62,501 nt of DNA, from IMG/VR virus record IMGVR_UViG_3300017992_000027, positions 1-62,501 of that record. One strand, given 5' to 3'. Shown here one piece after another: positions 37,111 to 44,531 of this stretch. Under the pieces are notes generated by a model. The model was not told where the DNA came from, made no database searches, and was given only the letters and a program-made list of their open reading frames with translations. The position numbers and the translations under genes are program-made. The stretch comes from a virus. How positions within the stretch are numbered: position 1 is the stretch's first letter; each line of letters begins with the position of its first letter.

Positions 37111-37431
37111 ATGTTAAACAAGAAAGAGAAGGAAATGATGGCTTCATTTGAAGCTAGAGTTGAATGGTTCGAAAAGAAAACATCTGAGTTACGAGATGAA
37201 GTACGAACTCACAAAGACGAGAAAGAGCAAGCTCAGAAAGAGCTTAAGACATATCAAGACAAACTCATTGGTGAGGTAGGATGGCTACGTGCACTTGTGT
37301 CTAGTACGTTCGCACGTGAGACTATGATGAAAGAACCCAATGGTGTAGTACACAGATCTTGGTCTTCTCCAATCGAGGAAACAACCTACAAGAGATGGCC
37401 TTTGCCACATAACCACAACAGAGGTTACTAA
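37111..37431 (+). CDS. Coiled-coil protein, unknown function
   Basis: A 106-residue protein: coiled coil in the first 70 residues (MASFEARVEWFEKKTSELRDE, EKEQAQKELKTYQDKLIG) and a disordered His/Pro-rich end. It lies between the ThyA-family gene and dCMP deaminase. No family. Confidence 0.5.
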   Translation: MLNKKEKEMMASFEARVEWFEKKTSELRDEVRTHKDEKEQAQKELKTYQDKLIGEVGWLRALVSSTFARETMMKEPNGVVHRSWSSPIEETTYKRWPLPHNHNRGY

Positions 37432-37432
37432 A

Positions 37433-37873
37433 ATGAGTGAACAGACAAGGTTGAACCGAGATGAATATTTCATGGCACAAGCGCTTATGGCAAGTTTGCG
37501 TAGTACGTGCGATAGAGCAAGAGTTGGATGTGTCATTGTAAATGACAAGAAAGTTCTTGCTACAGGATACAATGGTAGTAAATCCGGCGAACCGCATTGC
37601 GACGAGGCTGGACATGAAATGGTTGATGGACATTGTGTTCGCACAATTCATGCAGAAAGAAACGCTATATCTAGAGCATGGACTGACGTGCAAGGTGCAA
37701 CTGTGTATGTCACTCATTCTCCTTGTCGAGACTGTTATGCTTTGTTGAAGGAAGCAGAGGTTGGGAGGATCGTCGCTCTTATACCATACGGACAAGTACC
37801 AGATGACGTTGAGTTTGTTCACTCAGCATTCTTAGAAAAGTTACATAAGCTCGGTCTGGAGGTGTTCCCATGA
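37433..37873 (+). CDS. dCMP deaminase
   Basis: A 146-residue zinc deaminase. HAERNAI holds the zinc His and the catalytic Glu; SPCRDC holds the two zinc Cys. The N-terminal DEYFMAQALMASLRSTC and the insert EPHCDEAGHEMVDGHC, with its extra Cys/His, are typical of phage/archaeal dCMP deaminases. It converts dCMP to dUMP for the thymidylate pathway. Ends in an ATGA overlap with the ligase gene. Confidence 0.9.
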   Translation: MSEQTRLNRDEYFMAQALMASLRSTCDRARVGCVIVNDKKVLATGYNGSKSGEPHCDEAGHEMVDGHCVRTIHAERNAISRAWTDVQGATVYVTHSPCRDCYALLKEAEVGRIVALIPYGQVPDDVEFVHSAFLEKLHKLGLEVFP

Positions 37874-39153
37874 CTGAACTGTGGAACTTACTAGACGAGC
37901 TAGAAGCTACAAGCGGTAAAGCTAAGCAGGGTGTGTTAAAACGCATCCTCTCTCTTCCAGATGGAGAAGAATATATTCGGTGGGTATTCAATGGAGTTGT
38001 GTACGGTTTGAGCGATCAGACTTTAGCTACAACGTTCAATGCGGATATTCGGCCAGACGTAACAATCAATATGATGGAGCAAGCAACCGGAAATGATTCT
38101 GAGTTCTCCGCTATTGATCCCAGTCATGTAACAGGTCATGCACTACAAGAGTTCCTCAAAAGTTCATTCATTGATTTTTCCCCTAGAAAAACAAAATGGA
38201 TAGCGCGTGGCCTGTTGCATGATCTTAAATCTGGTGCAACGATTAAGACAGTCAACAAGGTTCTTCGCTCAATGAAGAAAGAAGAGATCTATGTATTTGA
38301 AGTACAGCTCGCAGGAAAGTGGGAGAAAGCAAAGTTCGACTACCCAGTATTTGTAGAAGAAAAGTACGATGGTGTTCGTGCGTATGTAGAAGTCAAAAAC
38401 GGTAATGTTCAGATCACAAGCAGACACGGTAATTCGCTCTTAGAGAAGTTTCCAAAGATCGCAGCGCACTTGGCCACTTTATTCCCTAAGGAACACGTCA
38501 TCTTAGACGGAGAGATCGTCAGTACAGACTTTCAACTACTCTCTACGCGTGTTCATAGGAATGAAGCAGACAATGATATACCACTCAAGTATGTAGTGTT
38601 TGACTGCCTCTGGTATGGAGAAGACGATGTGTCAAAAAGAAATCAACACGACCGTAGACATTTCGTTGAAGCATGCTGCTACGGAGCAGACGAGGATATT
38701 GTATGTGAAAGCAATTTGATCAAAGCTCAGAATGAAGAAGAGCTTGACACGTTCTATAGCGAAATCATCAGTAAAGGTGGAGAGGGTGTGATTGTAAAGA
38801 ACTTGGACAAACCATACGAATCTGGATCGAGAAAACATTGGTGGAAAAGGAAACCGAAACACACAGTCGACCTAAAGATCTATGATTTTGAAATGGGTAA
38901 CGGTAGAAAGTCCAATGTAATTGGCAGTCTTCATTTGATAGATAAGAGTGAAGAGATCAAGTGTAGAGTTGGAAGCGGACTTTCAGATGATTGGAGCCAA
39001 ACGCTTACAGAAATGCATGAGAAAGGAGAGCTCATTGGAAAAATCGTAGAGATTGAATACTTTGAGATAACTCGCACAAACGGAATCCGGTTTCCAAGGT
39101 TCATCACCTTACGAACAGATAAGTCTGAACCAGATCGGATCCAAGTAGGTTGA
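37870..39153 (+). CDS. ATP-dependent DNA ligase
   Basis: A 427-residue ligase. Motif I is EEKYDGVRA, with Lys as the AMP site, near residue 167; then motif III VILDGEIVS, motif IIIa VVFDCLWYG, motif IV GGEGVIVKN, motif V WWKRKP. An N-terminal helical domain (residues 1-140) and a C-terminal OB-like part follow the usual order. It seals Okazaki nicks on the lagging strand. The ATP type fits archaeal or viral origin. Confidence 0.9.
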   Translation: MTELWNLLDELEATSGKAKQGVLKRILSLPDGEEYIRWVFNGVVYGLSDQTLATTFNADIRPDVTINMMEQATGNDSEFSAIDPSHVTGHALQEFLKSSFIDFSPRKTKWIARGLLHDLKSGATIKTVNKVLRSMKKEEIYVFEVQLAGKWEKAKFDYPVFVEEKYDGVRAYVEVKNGNVQITSRHGNSLLEKFPKIAAHLATLFPKEHVILDGEIVSTDFQLLSTRVHRNEADNDIPLKYVVFDCLWYGEDDVSKRNQHDRRHFVEACCYGADEDIVCESNLIKAQNEEELDTFYSEIISKGGEGVIVKNLDKPYESGSRKHWWKRKPKHTVDLKIYDFEMGNGRKSNVIGSLHLIDKSEEIKCRVGSGLSDDWSQTLTEMHEKGELIGKIVEIEYFEITRTNGIRFPRFITLRTDKSEPDRIQVG

Positions 39154-39158
39154 TCAAG

Positions 39159-39350
39159 ATGACAAGAGTTAAATGTCCTGGAATACGGAGAAAAGATGGA
39201 AGCTCAGCTGGATGTGGTAGTAAAGTTTTCAGACTAGATGATACAGCAACAAGGTTAGAAGTACAGTGCAACAAGTGTGGTAATCTCATGCTTGGATTCG
39301 ATAAGAAAAAACAAGGCGATGGGAACACAAAGCAGCGAGACGAGATTTAG
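39159..39350 (+). CDS. Small zinc-ribbon protein
   Basis: A 63-residue protein, start MTRVKCPGIRRKDG. Cys at 6, 19 (AGCGSK), 37 and 40 (VQCNKCGNLM) form a zinc ribbon, similar to the ribbon of transcription factor S or primase. It overlaps the next gene by 32 nt. Unknown role. Confidence 0.55.
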   Translation: MTRVKCPGIRRKDGSSAGCGSKVFRLDDTATRLEVQCNKCGNLMLGFDKKKQGDGNTKQRDEI

Positions 39351-39777
39351 AAACAGTTTAAACTATTCTTTTAGAGAGAACCGCGACGCAATCTGGTTTT
39401 TAAAGCTCCAAGTGAATGTACACGCACACACACGGAATGTTGCAGACTTCTTAATTCACACACGTGATCTACATGCAGTTGAGATCAAAGAGATAAAGAA
39501 GAGCGATCGCTTTGCATTCAAGAGGCTTTCACAAGATGAAGAGCTTAGCATATTTCACAACCCAATACAGAGGCGGAAGGGTTGGGTGTTGTTGAATTTC
39601 TGGAAAGGTAGGATGACGAAGAGTCCTTCTTTTCTAATACCATACCCAGACTTCGTAAAACTGAGGAATTCTGTTAACAAAAAGAGTGCAAACATTAAGG
39701 ATATTCGTGCACTCTTGCCGCATACTGAATTACAAAATAATGGAAAGTACTGGGAGCTGTACGGGTGGTTCGTATGA
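39319..39777 (+). CDS. RecU-like PD-(D/E)XK endonuclease
   Basis: A 152-residue protein, start MGTQSSETRFRNSLNYSF. The nuclease core reads VADFLIHTRDLHAVEIKEIKKSD with the Asp and the E-x-K pair, then FAFKRLSQDEELSIF and GWVLLNFWKG. This order and the K-R-L-x-x-x-Q/E-x-x-x-L-x-x-F stretch resemble RecU-type Holliday-junction resolvases. It would resolve recombination intermediates before packaging. It overlaps the UDG-like gene start by 4 nt. Confidence 0.7.
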   Translation: MGTQSSETRFRNSLNYSFRENRDAIWFLKLQVNVHAHTRNVADFLIHTRDLHAVEIKEIKKSDRFAFKRLSQDEELSIFHNPIQRRKGWVLLNFWKGRMTKSPSFLIPYPDFVKLRNSVNKKSANIKDIRALLPHTELQNNGKYWELYGWFV

Positions 39778-40514
39778 AGTGTGAAATTTGTGGGGAAGAA
39801 TTTTCACATAAGCGTTGGAACCAAAAGACGTGTTCGAAAAAGTGTAGCCGAGCTCTTCAGACAATTCGAGATGTAGTAACAAAACACTCAAAGAACGAAG
39901 AACGTTTGAAGAAGATCAGAGAAGAACGTAGAAAATGGAGAGAGCAGAATTACATCAAAGCACGGCAACTATCACATGAGTGGAGTAAGAAGAAGAGTGA
40001 GGAAATGAAAGCGATTCAAAGAGGTCTTGAGCAGATTGACCCAGATGAATTATTGAAAATGGTGAAAGAGCAGATGGAAGTAGAAAAGAAGAAATGCAAA
40101 TTTACATCCTGGATGTTGAACCCAACGAAAGGCTACCCAGTGCGATTCATTGTCGGAGAGCGCCCAGGTGAGAGACCGGCTCATATGATAAAAAGCAAAT
40201 GCTGGACTGTCACGAGATCAGGTGAGTTAATGTCGAAGGGATTAGCAGGATTGAATAATGTTTGGATGACGAATATCATTCTCAATGAGACGAGAACCCA
40301 AGACGGAATCAAGAGACTTCAGAAAGAAGCCGATAAGCATAAACCAACGATGATCATTTGCCTTGGAAAGTTTGCGGCTAAGCATGTCAAGAAGATCAAG
40401 ACTGGTGCGGAGATCATTGAGATGCATCACCCTAGCTACATGCGCCGTTTCAAGCCAGATAAGATCACCGAGTATTTATATAAAATACGAGGCTTGCTTT
40501 CTAAGGCCGTTTAA
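39774..40514 (+). CDS. Zinc finger plus uracil-DNA-glycosylase-like domain
   Basis: A 246-residue protein, start MKCEICGEEFSHKRW. An N-terminal zinc finger (C3, C6, C20, C24) is followed by a charged helix and a C-terminal domain that resembles the UDG superfamily: FIVGERPGERPAHMI is a motif A-like GExPG loop, then KGLAGLNNVWMTNIIL, PTMIICLGKFAAKHV, and MHHPSYMRRF as the motif B-like HPS. The loop spacing suits family 4/5 enzymes, but the catalytic acid is not clear. A role in base-damage repair or in binding modified bases is possible. Confidence 0.65.
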   Translation: MKCEICGEEFSHKRWNQKTCSKKCSRALQTIRDVVTKHSKNEERLKKIREERRKWREQNYIKARQLSHEWSKKKSEEMKAIQRGLEQIDPDELLKMVKEQMEVEKKKCKFTSWMLNPTKGYPVRFIVGERPGERPAHMIKSKCWTVTRSGELMSKGLAGLNNVWMTNIILNETRTQDGIKRLQKEADKHKPTMIICLGKFAAKHVKKIKTGAEIIEMHHPSYMRRFKPDKITEYLYKIRGLLSKAV

Positions 40515-40522
40515 AGCCGCGC

Positions 40523-40580
40523 TAATGGACGCGATTGTTTATCCATGTGTTACCATTGGGGGGACCCGTTGCGTCCATTA
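40523..40580 (+). repeat. Inverted repeat TAATGGACGC / GCGTCCATTA
   Basis: A perfect 10-bp inverted repeat (40523-40532 and 40571-40580) with a 38-base loop containing TTGGGGGGACCC. It lies just after the stop of the UDG-like gene. It could be a terminator or processed RNA element; the loop can itself fold. Confidence 0.7.
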
Positions 40581-40659
40581 TACCTATTCTTTTCTATATG
40601 GTTAATGTATACATTAGGAATAATCAAGTGGATCCATCAAGAACACCCTCCGAGAAAGG

Positions 40660-40669
40660 TTTATATATA
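40660..40669 (+). promoter_or_regulatory. Early-type promoter for 40689 gene
   Basis: GAGAAAGGTTTATATATACC lies about 20 nt before the ATG at 40689; the purine-rich GAGAAAGG is a BRE-like element. A GAGGAG ribosome site also precedes the ATG, so the leader may be only a few bases. Confidence 0.6.
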
Positions 40670-40688
40670 CCAATAGAGGAGTATATTT

Positions 40689-41162
40689 ATGGCACACGCA
40701 AGCTCAATGGAAAGACTCAAGAAGCACATGAAGAAGCTTCGAAAGCAAGGGAAGCACAGAGATCGAGGGAAAGCACGAATGACATTGGAGAGTCGATATC
40801 TGAGTCTGAAACATGACAAGGAAAACAACCAGTTGCCGCCGTATCGATTCAAAGAACTCGAGAGACTCGAGCAAGATCTTGCTCAACTCAAGAGGGAAGA
40901 GCTCGAAGAAAGACATGCTGAATCAAAAGCTGAAAGAGAGTTTGCATTCGAAAAAGCTTCAGAGAAATTGAAAGAGCAGCTTGAGAAGAGAGCCATCAAT
41001 CTATCAGCATTAGATGGGCTCGTTGAGAAAGACGCGATCAAAAGATCAAAAAAGAAAGTACGTCGTGCTGAGAAGCAGATTGCTAAGTGGCAAGAAAAGA
41101 AAGAAGAAGCAAAAAAAGAATTAGATGATTTCTTAGAGAAAATTCATTCTCTGTCAAAGTGA
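40689..41162 (+). CDS. Basic coiled-coil protein
   Basis: A 157-residue, very basic, helical protein: first a Lys-rich region (MERLKKHMKKLRKQGKHRDRG), then a coiled coil (FKELERLEQDLAQLKREELEERHA) and a further one at the end (VRRAEKQIAKWQEKKEEAKKEL). It may bind nucleic acid or organise DNA. It is convergent with and overlaps the first membrane gene of the right arm by 19 nt. Function unknown. Confidence 0.55.
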   Translation: MAHASSMERLKKHMKKLRKQGKHRDRGKARMTLESRYLSLKHDKENNQLPPYRFKELERLEQDLAQLKREELEERHAESKAEREFAFEKASEKLKEQLEKRAINLSALDGLVEKDAIKRSKKKVRRAEKQIAKWQEKKEEAKKELDDFLEKIHSLSK

Positions 41163-41401
41163 GCACGAATTACATCGATCCATCTCTTCGCTACTGAACG
41201 AAAGATCGGGATGATTGCCGTGACCAATTCAACGATTTGTAGAACGAGGTTATAGATCTGTTTGACCATGAACCAGATATCAACCACGAGGTCTCTGGTT
41301 TCAAGGTATGTGTCTTTAACTTCGGCCCACAGATTAGCGAAGTAGTTCAAGTCAACTCCTTTCACTGCTTCAGCATGATATCCGCTTTTTACCGTTTTCA
41401 T
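41144..41401 (-). CDS. Small amphipathic/membrane-associated protein
   Basis: An 85-residue protein, mostly an amphipathic helix with hydrophobic stretches (VKQIYNLVLQIVELVTAIIPIF). It may associate with membrane as a pore-type peptide. Last gene of the minus tail arm. It may belong with the membrane and protease genes as an exit module; inference from composition. Confidence 0.5.
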   Translation of the reverse strand: MKTVKSGYHAEAVKGVDLNYFANLWAEVKDTYLETRDLVVDIWFMVKQIYNLVLQIVELVTAIIPIFRSVAKRWIDVIRAHFDRE

Positions 41402-41817
41402 TTTTTGTTACCTCCATTGTGTTGCACAATCTGTTTCATGTGCCTTTGCGCTTTTGAAACTTCCTTCATCATCTTTGGTCTAAATTTCTGGTCTCCCGGG
41501 CTGATGCTGGCATAGATGAAGTAAGTTAGTGCTACGATCAATAAAATCTTTGGAACGATCAGAATGCAAGGAATCTTCATTATCTCTGAGATATTTGGGC
41601 TGAATATACCATATTCCGAAGTCGTTACTGTCATGAAAAACGTTGTGTCTATCAAAACCGCTATCAGCAAAAGCCACACGCCTCTGATCACGCTCGTCTT
41701 CTTCATCTCGAAATAGGCTTTTCCGTACAAATATACTGCTATCAACGCTGCAATCATTACGGTGAAATATACACCGAGAACTAGTAAATGCGGTATTCCG
41801 AATTCTATCATTGTCAT
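41398..41817 (-). CDS. Four-pass membrane protein
   Basis: A 139-residue integral membrane protein. Hydrophobic spans: about residues 8-30 (PHLLVLGVYFTVMIAALIAVYLYG), 45-62 (GVWLLLIAVLIDTTFFMT), 80-105 (IPCILIVPKILLIVALTYFIYA), plus a possible amphipathic segment; then a basic tail. It could be a holin-type pore or a signal-transducing component. It overlaps the amphipathic protein gene by 4 nt. No family. Confidence 0.55.
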   Translation of the reverse strand: MTMIEFGIPHLLVLGVYFTVMIAALIAVYLYGKAYFEMKKTSVIRGVWLLLIAVLIDTTFFMTVTTSEYGIFSPNISEIMKIPCILIVPKILLIVALTYFIYASISPGDQKFRPKMMKEVSKAQRHMKQIVQHNGGNKK

Positions 41818-41833
41818 TGATCTCTTTCATAAT

Positions 41834-42121
41834 CTATCCTGGAATAAAGAAGGAAGCGATCTTCGGAGCACCTAGAGCTACCATCAATGCTCCAATCAAT
41901 ATCAAGATCAGCCACCAATATTTATCTGTCAATACTTGTAATTTAGCCATCACTGTGTGATGATTTGTTTGGTCTCGTTCAGCATGAAGAATGTTGTGAT
42001 CATTCAGTGTTTTCAGGTTATCTTTGAGGTGCTCAAGTGTTTGCGCTGTTTGCTTTTGAGCTTGGCTAATTTCTCCGATGGCTTGAGCGATCATCAAGTT
42101 TGTATCTTGTTTGGTTGCCAT
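41834..42121 (-). CDS. Coiled-coil protein with C-terminal membrane span
   Basis: A 95-residue protein: long helix with His- and Gln-rich coiled coil (IGEISQAQKQTAQTLEHLKDNLKTL) and a C-terminal hydrophobic span YWWLILILIGALMVALGAP. Tail-anchored, holin-accessory or spanin-like in layout. It directly follows the papain-like protease gene, which makes an exit module plausible. Confidence 0.55.
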   Translation of the reverse strand: MATKQDTNLMIAQAIGEISQAQKQTAQTLEHLKDNLKTLNDHNILHAERDQTNHHTVMAKLQVLTDKYWWLILILIGALMVALGAPKIASFFIPG

Positions 42122-42961
42122 CTATCTAATCGTGCCAGTCCACGCCTCCAAGAAATTCTTTTGTAAGAGTTTGTAGCTTACCCAACCATATCCACTCTTA
42201 CCCCAACGAGTCCCCCAAGAGTTCTGGAATAAGATCGCTCCAGTTGTTCCGTCAGGATTTGGATGTGTATCGTCGTAACCACAAGCTAAGAGTGCATGTC
42301 CTCCAGCATTCCTACCAGTGTGCGGAACGTCTCCACTTCTTGGTGTATTGAAGATCGTGTCATACACAAACATTCCGAATGCAACCGGCTTCTCTTGAGC
42401 TAGTGCAGTCTTCATACCTTCAACACTATACACTCTGTTGTAGCTCTTCAATCTCCATAAACCTGAGAACCAAAACGCTATTCTTGCAGGATCATCATTA
42501 TATTTTGAAGTTTTATACGGCCATAATTGCTCTGGTGTAATTCCAACATTCTTACAAACCTTTGCTCCATCTCGTAAGAATTGTCCGCTGTCTTCTGGGT
42601 ATTGACCACCGTACGCATCTTGTCTAACGACATAGTAGTGAAACAATTCAGAAAGAGGCATATCATTCCAACTGATGCTATCCTTCTTTGCAAGATGTTC
42701 AGTCAAACTAGCAAAAGCATGCGAACCGCAGGATCCAATTGTGCCTTGATCCTTCACTGAAGGATTCCATTCACTAAGATCAACATTTTGAGGAAGCTCC
42801 GCTGCAGCTACAGCTTTCAATGCATAGATGTCATCTCGATCGTCTTTTGGACTTGCCTTTACGTTCAAGATGTATTTCTTCGTATGTTCAATCTCTCTGC
42901 TGTGCTTTCGAAAAGGTTTAAGCACGAGTGAGATGATTGATCTTGTTAGTTTTCTTATCAT
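42122..42961 (-). CDS. Papain-family (C1) cysteine protease
   Basis: A 279-residue cysteine protease; the ATG at 42961 gives MIRKLTRSIISLVLK. Catalytic elements: oxyanion Gln in DQGTIGSC with the nucleophile Cys, His in NAGGHALLACGYDD, and Asn in FQNSWGTRWGKSGYGW. These are the papain-fold triad. A short basic N-terminal helix could aid membrane contact or delivery. Most archaea have a protein S-layer in place of murein, so a protease could serve as the wall-degrading exit or entry enzyme. It sits between tail fibres and membrane genes; a virion-bound role is equally possible. Confidence 0.8.
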   Translation of the reverse strand: MIRKLTRSIISLVLKPFRKHSREIEHTKKYILNVKASPKDDRDDIYALKAVAAAELPQNVDLSEWNPSVKDQGTIGSCGSHAFASLTEHLAKKDSISWNDMPLSELFHYYVVRQDAYGGQYPEDSGQFLRDGAKVCKNVGITPEQLWPYKTSKYNDDPARIAFWFSGLWRLKSYNRVYSVEGMKTALAQEKPVAFGMFVYDTIFNTPRSGDVPHTGRNAGGHALLACGYDDTHPNPDGTTGAILFQNSWGTRWGKSGYGWVSYKLLQKNFLEAWTGTIR

Positions 42962-42965
42962 AGTT

Positions 42966-43502
42966 CTACACTCCAAGTACGACTACACTTTCACACACAA
43001 TATCTTCCGTGTCGTCGTTCTGTCCTGTCAACTGAATGTAATTCAAGTTCGAAAAATCTAAGTCGCCTGTATCAAGCATGTACGTAACAGTCCATCCTAC
43101 ATCAAAGAAGCCGCTCGCACTACTTCCATCACGTACAATTGTCTTGTATAAAGTATTGCTAGCGAAAGCTGCGTTCTCACCTGCTCTTAGGCGTATGGTG
43201 GCGGTGTTGTTATTGTTCAGGCTGGCGTGTCCTGTGGCTATAACGATTATTCTGTCACTGACGGCGTCCGCAGCCACTTGCACTTCACCTATCTTTGATT
43301 CAGTGTTGCCTCCAGCAGTGCCTCCTGTTTGATCCTGTCCAACGAATCCTAATCCTCCTGCTATAGCTGCAAATCCTGAACCACTTCCAAGCTTCAATTC
43401 AGAATCATCGCTATCGTAGTAGATAACTCCTGCTGCGTCTGCTGGTGCACTTGCAGTAGGTGTTGGTTCGAGCTTGATCGCTCCTTTAACTATTCTTGTC
43501 AT
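42966..43502 (-). CDS. Tail fibre or fibre-associated protein
   Basis: A 178-residue beta-rich protein. Its front carries PTPTASAPADAAGVIYYDSDDSELKL, which also occurs in the 44532 gene (same order PTPTASAP...YYDSDDGEMKI), a module related to the WYNSTD motif of other fibre genes. The rest (RIIVIATGHASLNNNNTATIRLRAG, FFDVGWTVTYMLDTG) looks like a beta-sandwich, perhaps a receptor-binding tip. Ser, Gly, Thr, Ala-rich. It follows the fibre cluster in the same direction. Confidence 0.6.
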   Translation of the reverse strand: MTRIVKGAIKLEPTPTASAPADAAGVIYYDSDDSELKLGSGSGFAAIAGGLGFVGQDQTGGTAGGNTESKIGEVQVAADAVSDRIIVIATGHASLNNNNTATIRLRAGENAAFASNTLYKTIVRDGSSASGFFDVGWTVTYMLDTGDLDFSNLNYIQLTGQNDDTEDIVCESVVVLGV

Positions 43503-44182
43503 TAGATTGTCCTCCCGTATAAACGAATGCTGCCGTTGAATAAGCCACTTCCTGATTCAGCGTAAAAGGAAAAGCTTGCAATTTGAGTACTTCCACCTAT
43601 AGCTATCTCACTTTGCACGAGCTGTTCGTTGTATGACGCAACTCCTTCACCAGTAAGTTGACCCATACCAGGAATTCTTCCTTTCGTATTATTCCAGAAT
43701 GTGTGGTGTCCTATAACAGGAATCAACGGGGTACCATCAATACGACCCATCTTTATCTGAGTCTGGCTTGTTTGTGTTGAAAACCCACTTGAGGTTGCAA
43801 ATCGCTGACTGTAAATTGTAGTACTAAGGCCATTCACTCGTAGAGCAAACACAATCACGTTGCTGTTGCTATCCCACAAGTTCCATTCAATTCTGATCTC
43901 GTCGTAAGCAGTATAATCTTCCGCTGTATTTAACGGACCAGATGCTGCACTGGGAGTAAGTTCTTCAACAAGAACCCATCCGAAAGCGTCTGCCTTCACC
44001 GGTACTGTTGCTCCGCTATCTCTGTATTTCAATTGTTCGTCTGTACTGTTGTACCAGACTTGTCCTTCAACAGGTGATCCAGGATCTGATGATTGATTGC
44101 TAAGTAGGATGTTTGTTCCAGCGACGTCTCCAGTAGCATTCACATCGCCTGTTACTTCTTTATCTCCGCGTGTTTCTACCAT
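43502..44182 (-). CDS. Tail fibre protein with WYNSTD module
   Basis: A 226-residue protein: a GDVNATGDVAGTNILLSN collagen-free beta-repeat front, then DPGSPVEGQVWYNSTDEQLK, a short module shared with the 45662 and 46326 genes, then a beta-sandwich domain. AGGAGG ribosome site. Part of a set of five fibre-like proteins that probably decorate baseplate fibres and choose host receptors. Function inferred from composition. Confidence 0.65.
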   Translation of the reverse strand: MVETRGDKEVTGDVNATGDVAGTNILLSNQSSDPGSPVEGQVWYNSTDEQLKYRDSGATVPVKADAFGWVLVEELTPSAASGPLNTAEDYTAYDEIRIEWNLWDSNSNVIVFALRVNGLSTTIYSQRFATSSGFSTQTSQTQIKMGRIDGTPLIPVIGHHTFWNNTKGRIPGMGQLTGEGVASYNEQLVQSEIAIGGSTQIASFSFYAESGSGLFNGSIRLYGRTI

Positions 44183-44184
44183 TA

Positions 44185-44529
44185 TTATACCTCCTTGTCA
44201 TAAAATCTTCCTGCTTCTTTTTCTTCAACAAACATCTTATGAAGCATAAGTCTTCCATCATGAAGATCATCTGGAGTTGACTCGTTATCATCTTTGTCAA
44301 TTATAGTGAGCACTTCACTTTCTTGTTTGAAAACAATACTTTCAGATGGAGTCTCTCTTCCAATCCATGTTTCGCTCCAGTCAGCTGGCTCTTCGTCGAG
44401 TACTTCACTCCATACTCCAAGCAAACGTTCTATGAGCACATCATCATTGCCTGTGTCATCTAGACTGTTATCAACACAGGCAGTTCGTAACTCCTCTGTG
44501 CTGAATGCTAGAAATCCTTCTTCTGCCAT
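44185..44529 (-). CDS. Acidic protein in fibre cluster, unknown function
   Basis: A 114-residue very acidic protein. The first part (FSTEELRTACVDNSLDDTGNDDVLIERLLGVW) resembles a SAP-like helix pair. The rest, including SETWIGRETPSESIV, shows no motif. Placed between two fibre genes. It could be a fibre assembly chaperone, since these are often acidic and lie next to their fibres. Inferred. Confidence 0.5.
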   Translation of the reverse strand: MAEEGFLAFSTEELRTACVDNSLDDTGNDDVLIERLLGVWSEVLDEEPADWSETWIGRETPSESIVFKQESEVLTIIDKDDNESTPDDLHDGRLMLHKMFVEEKEAGRFYDKEV

Positions 44530-44531
44530 CT

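Noticed and set aside
40515-40688. GC-rich stem-loop considered as a tRNA
   Set aside because: No cloverleaf, no GTTCRANNC T-loop and no plausible anticodon arm could be drawn.
41480-41830. A 116-residue minus-strand frame rich in Asp, Arg and Ser
   Set aside because: It is antiphase to the four-pass membrane gene and has no hydrophobic or domain pattern.
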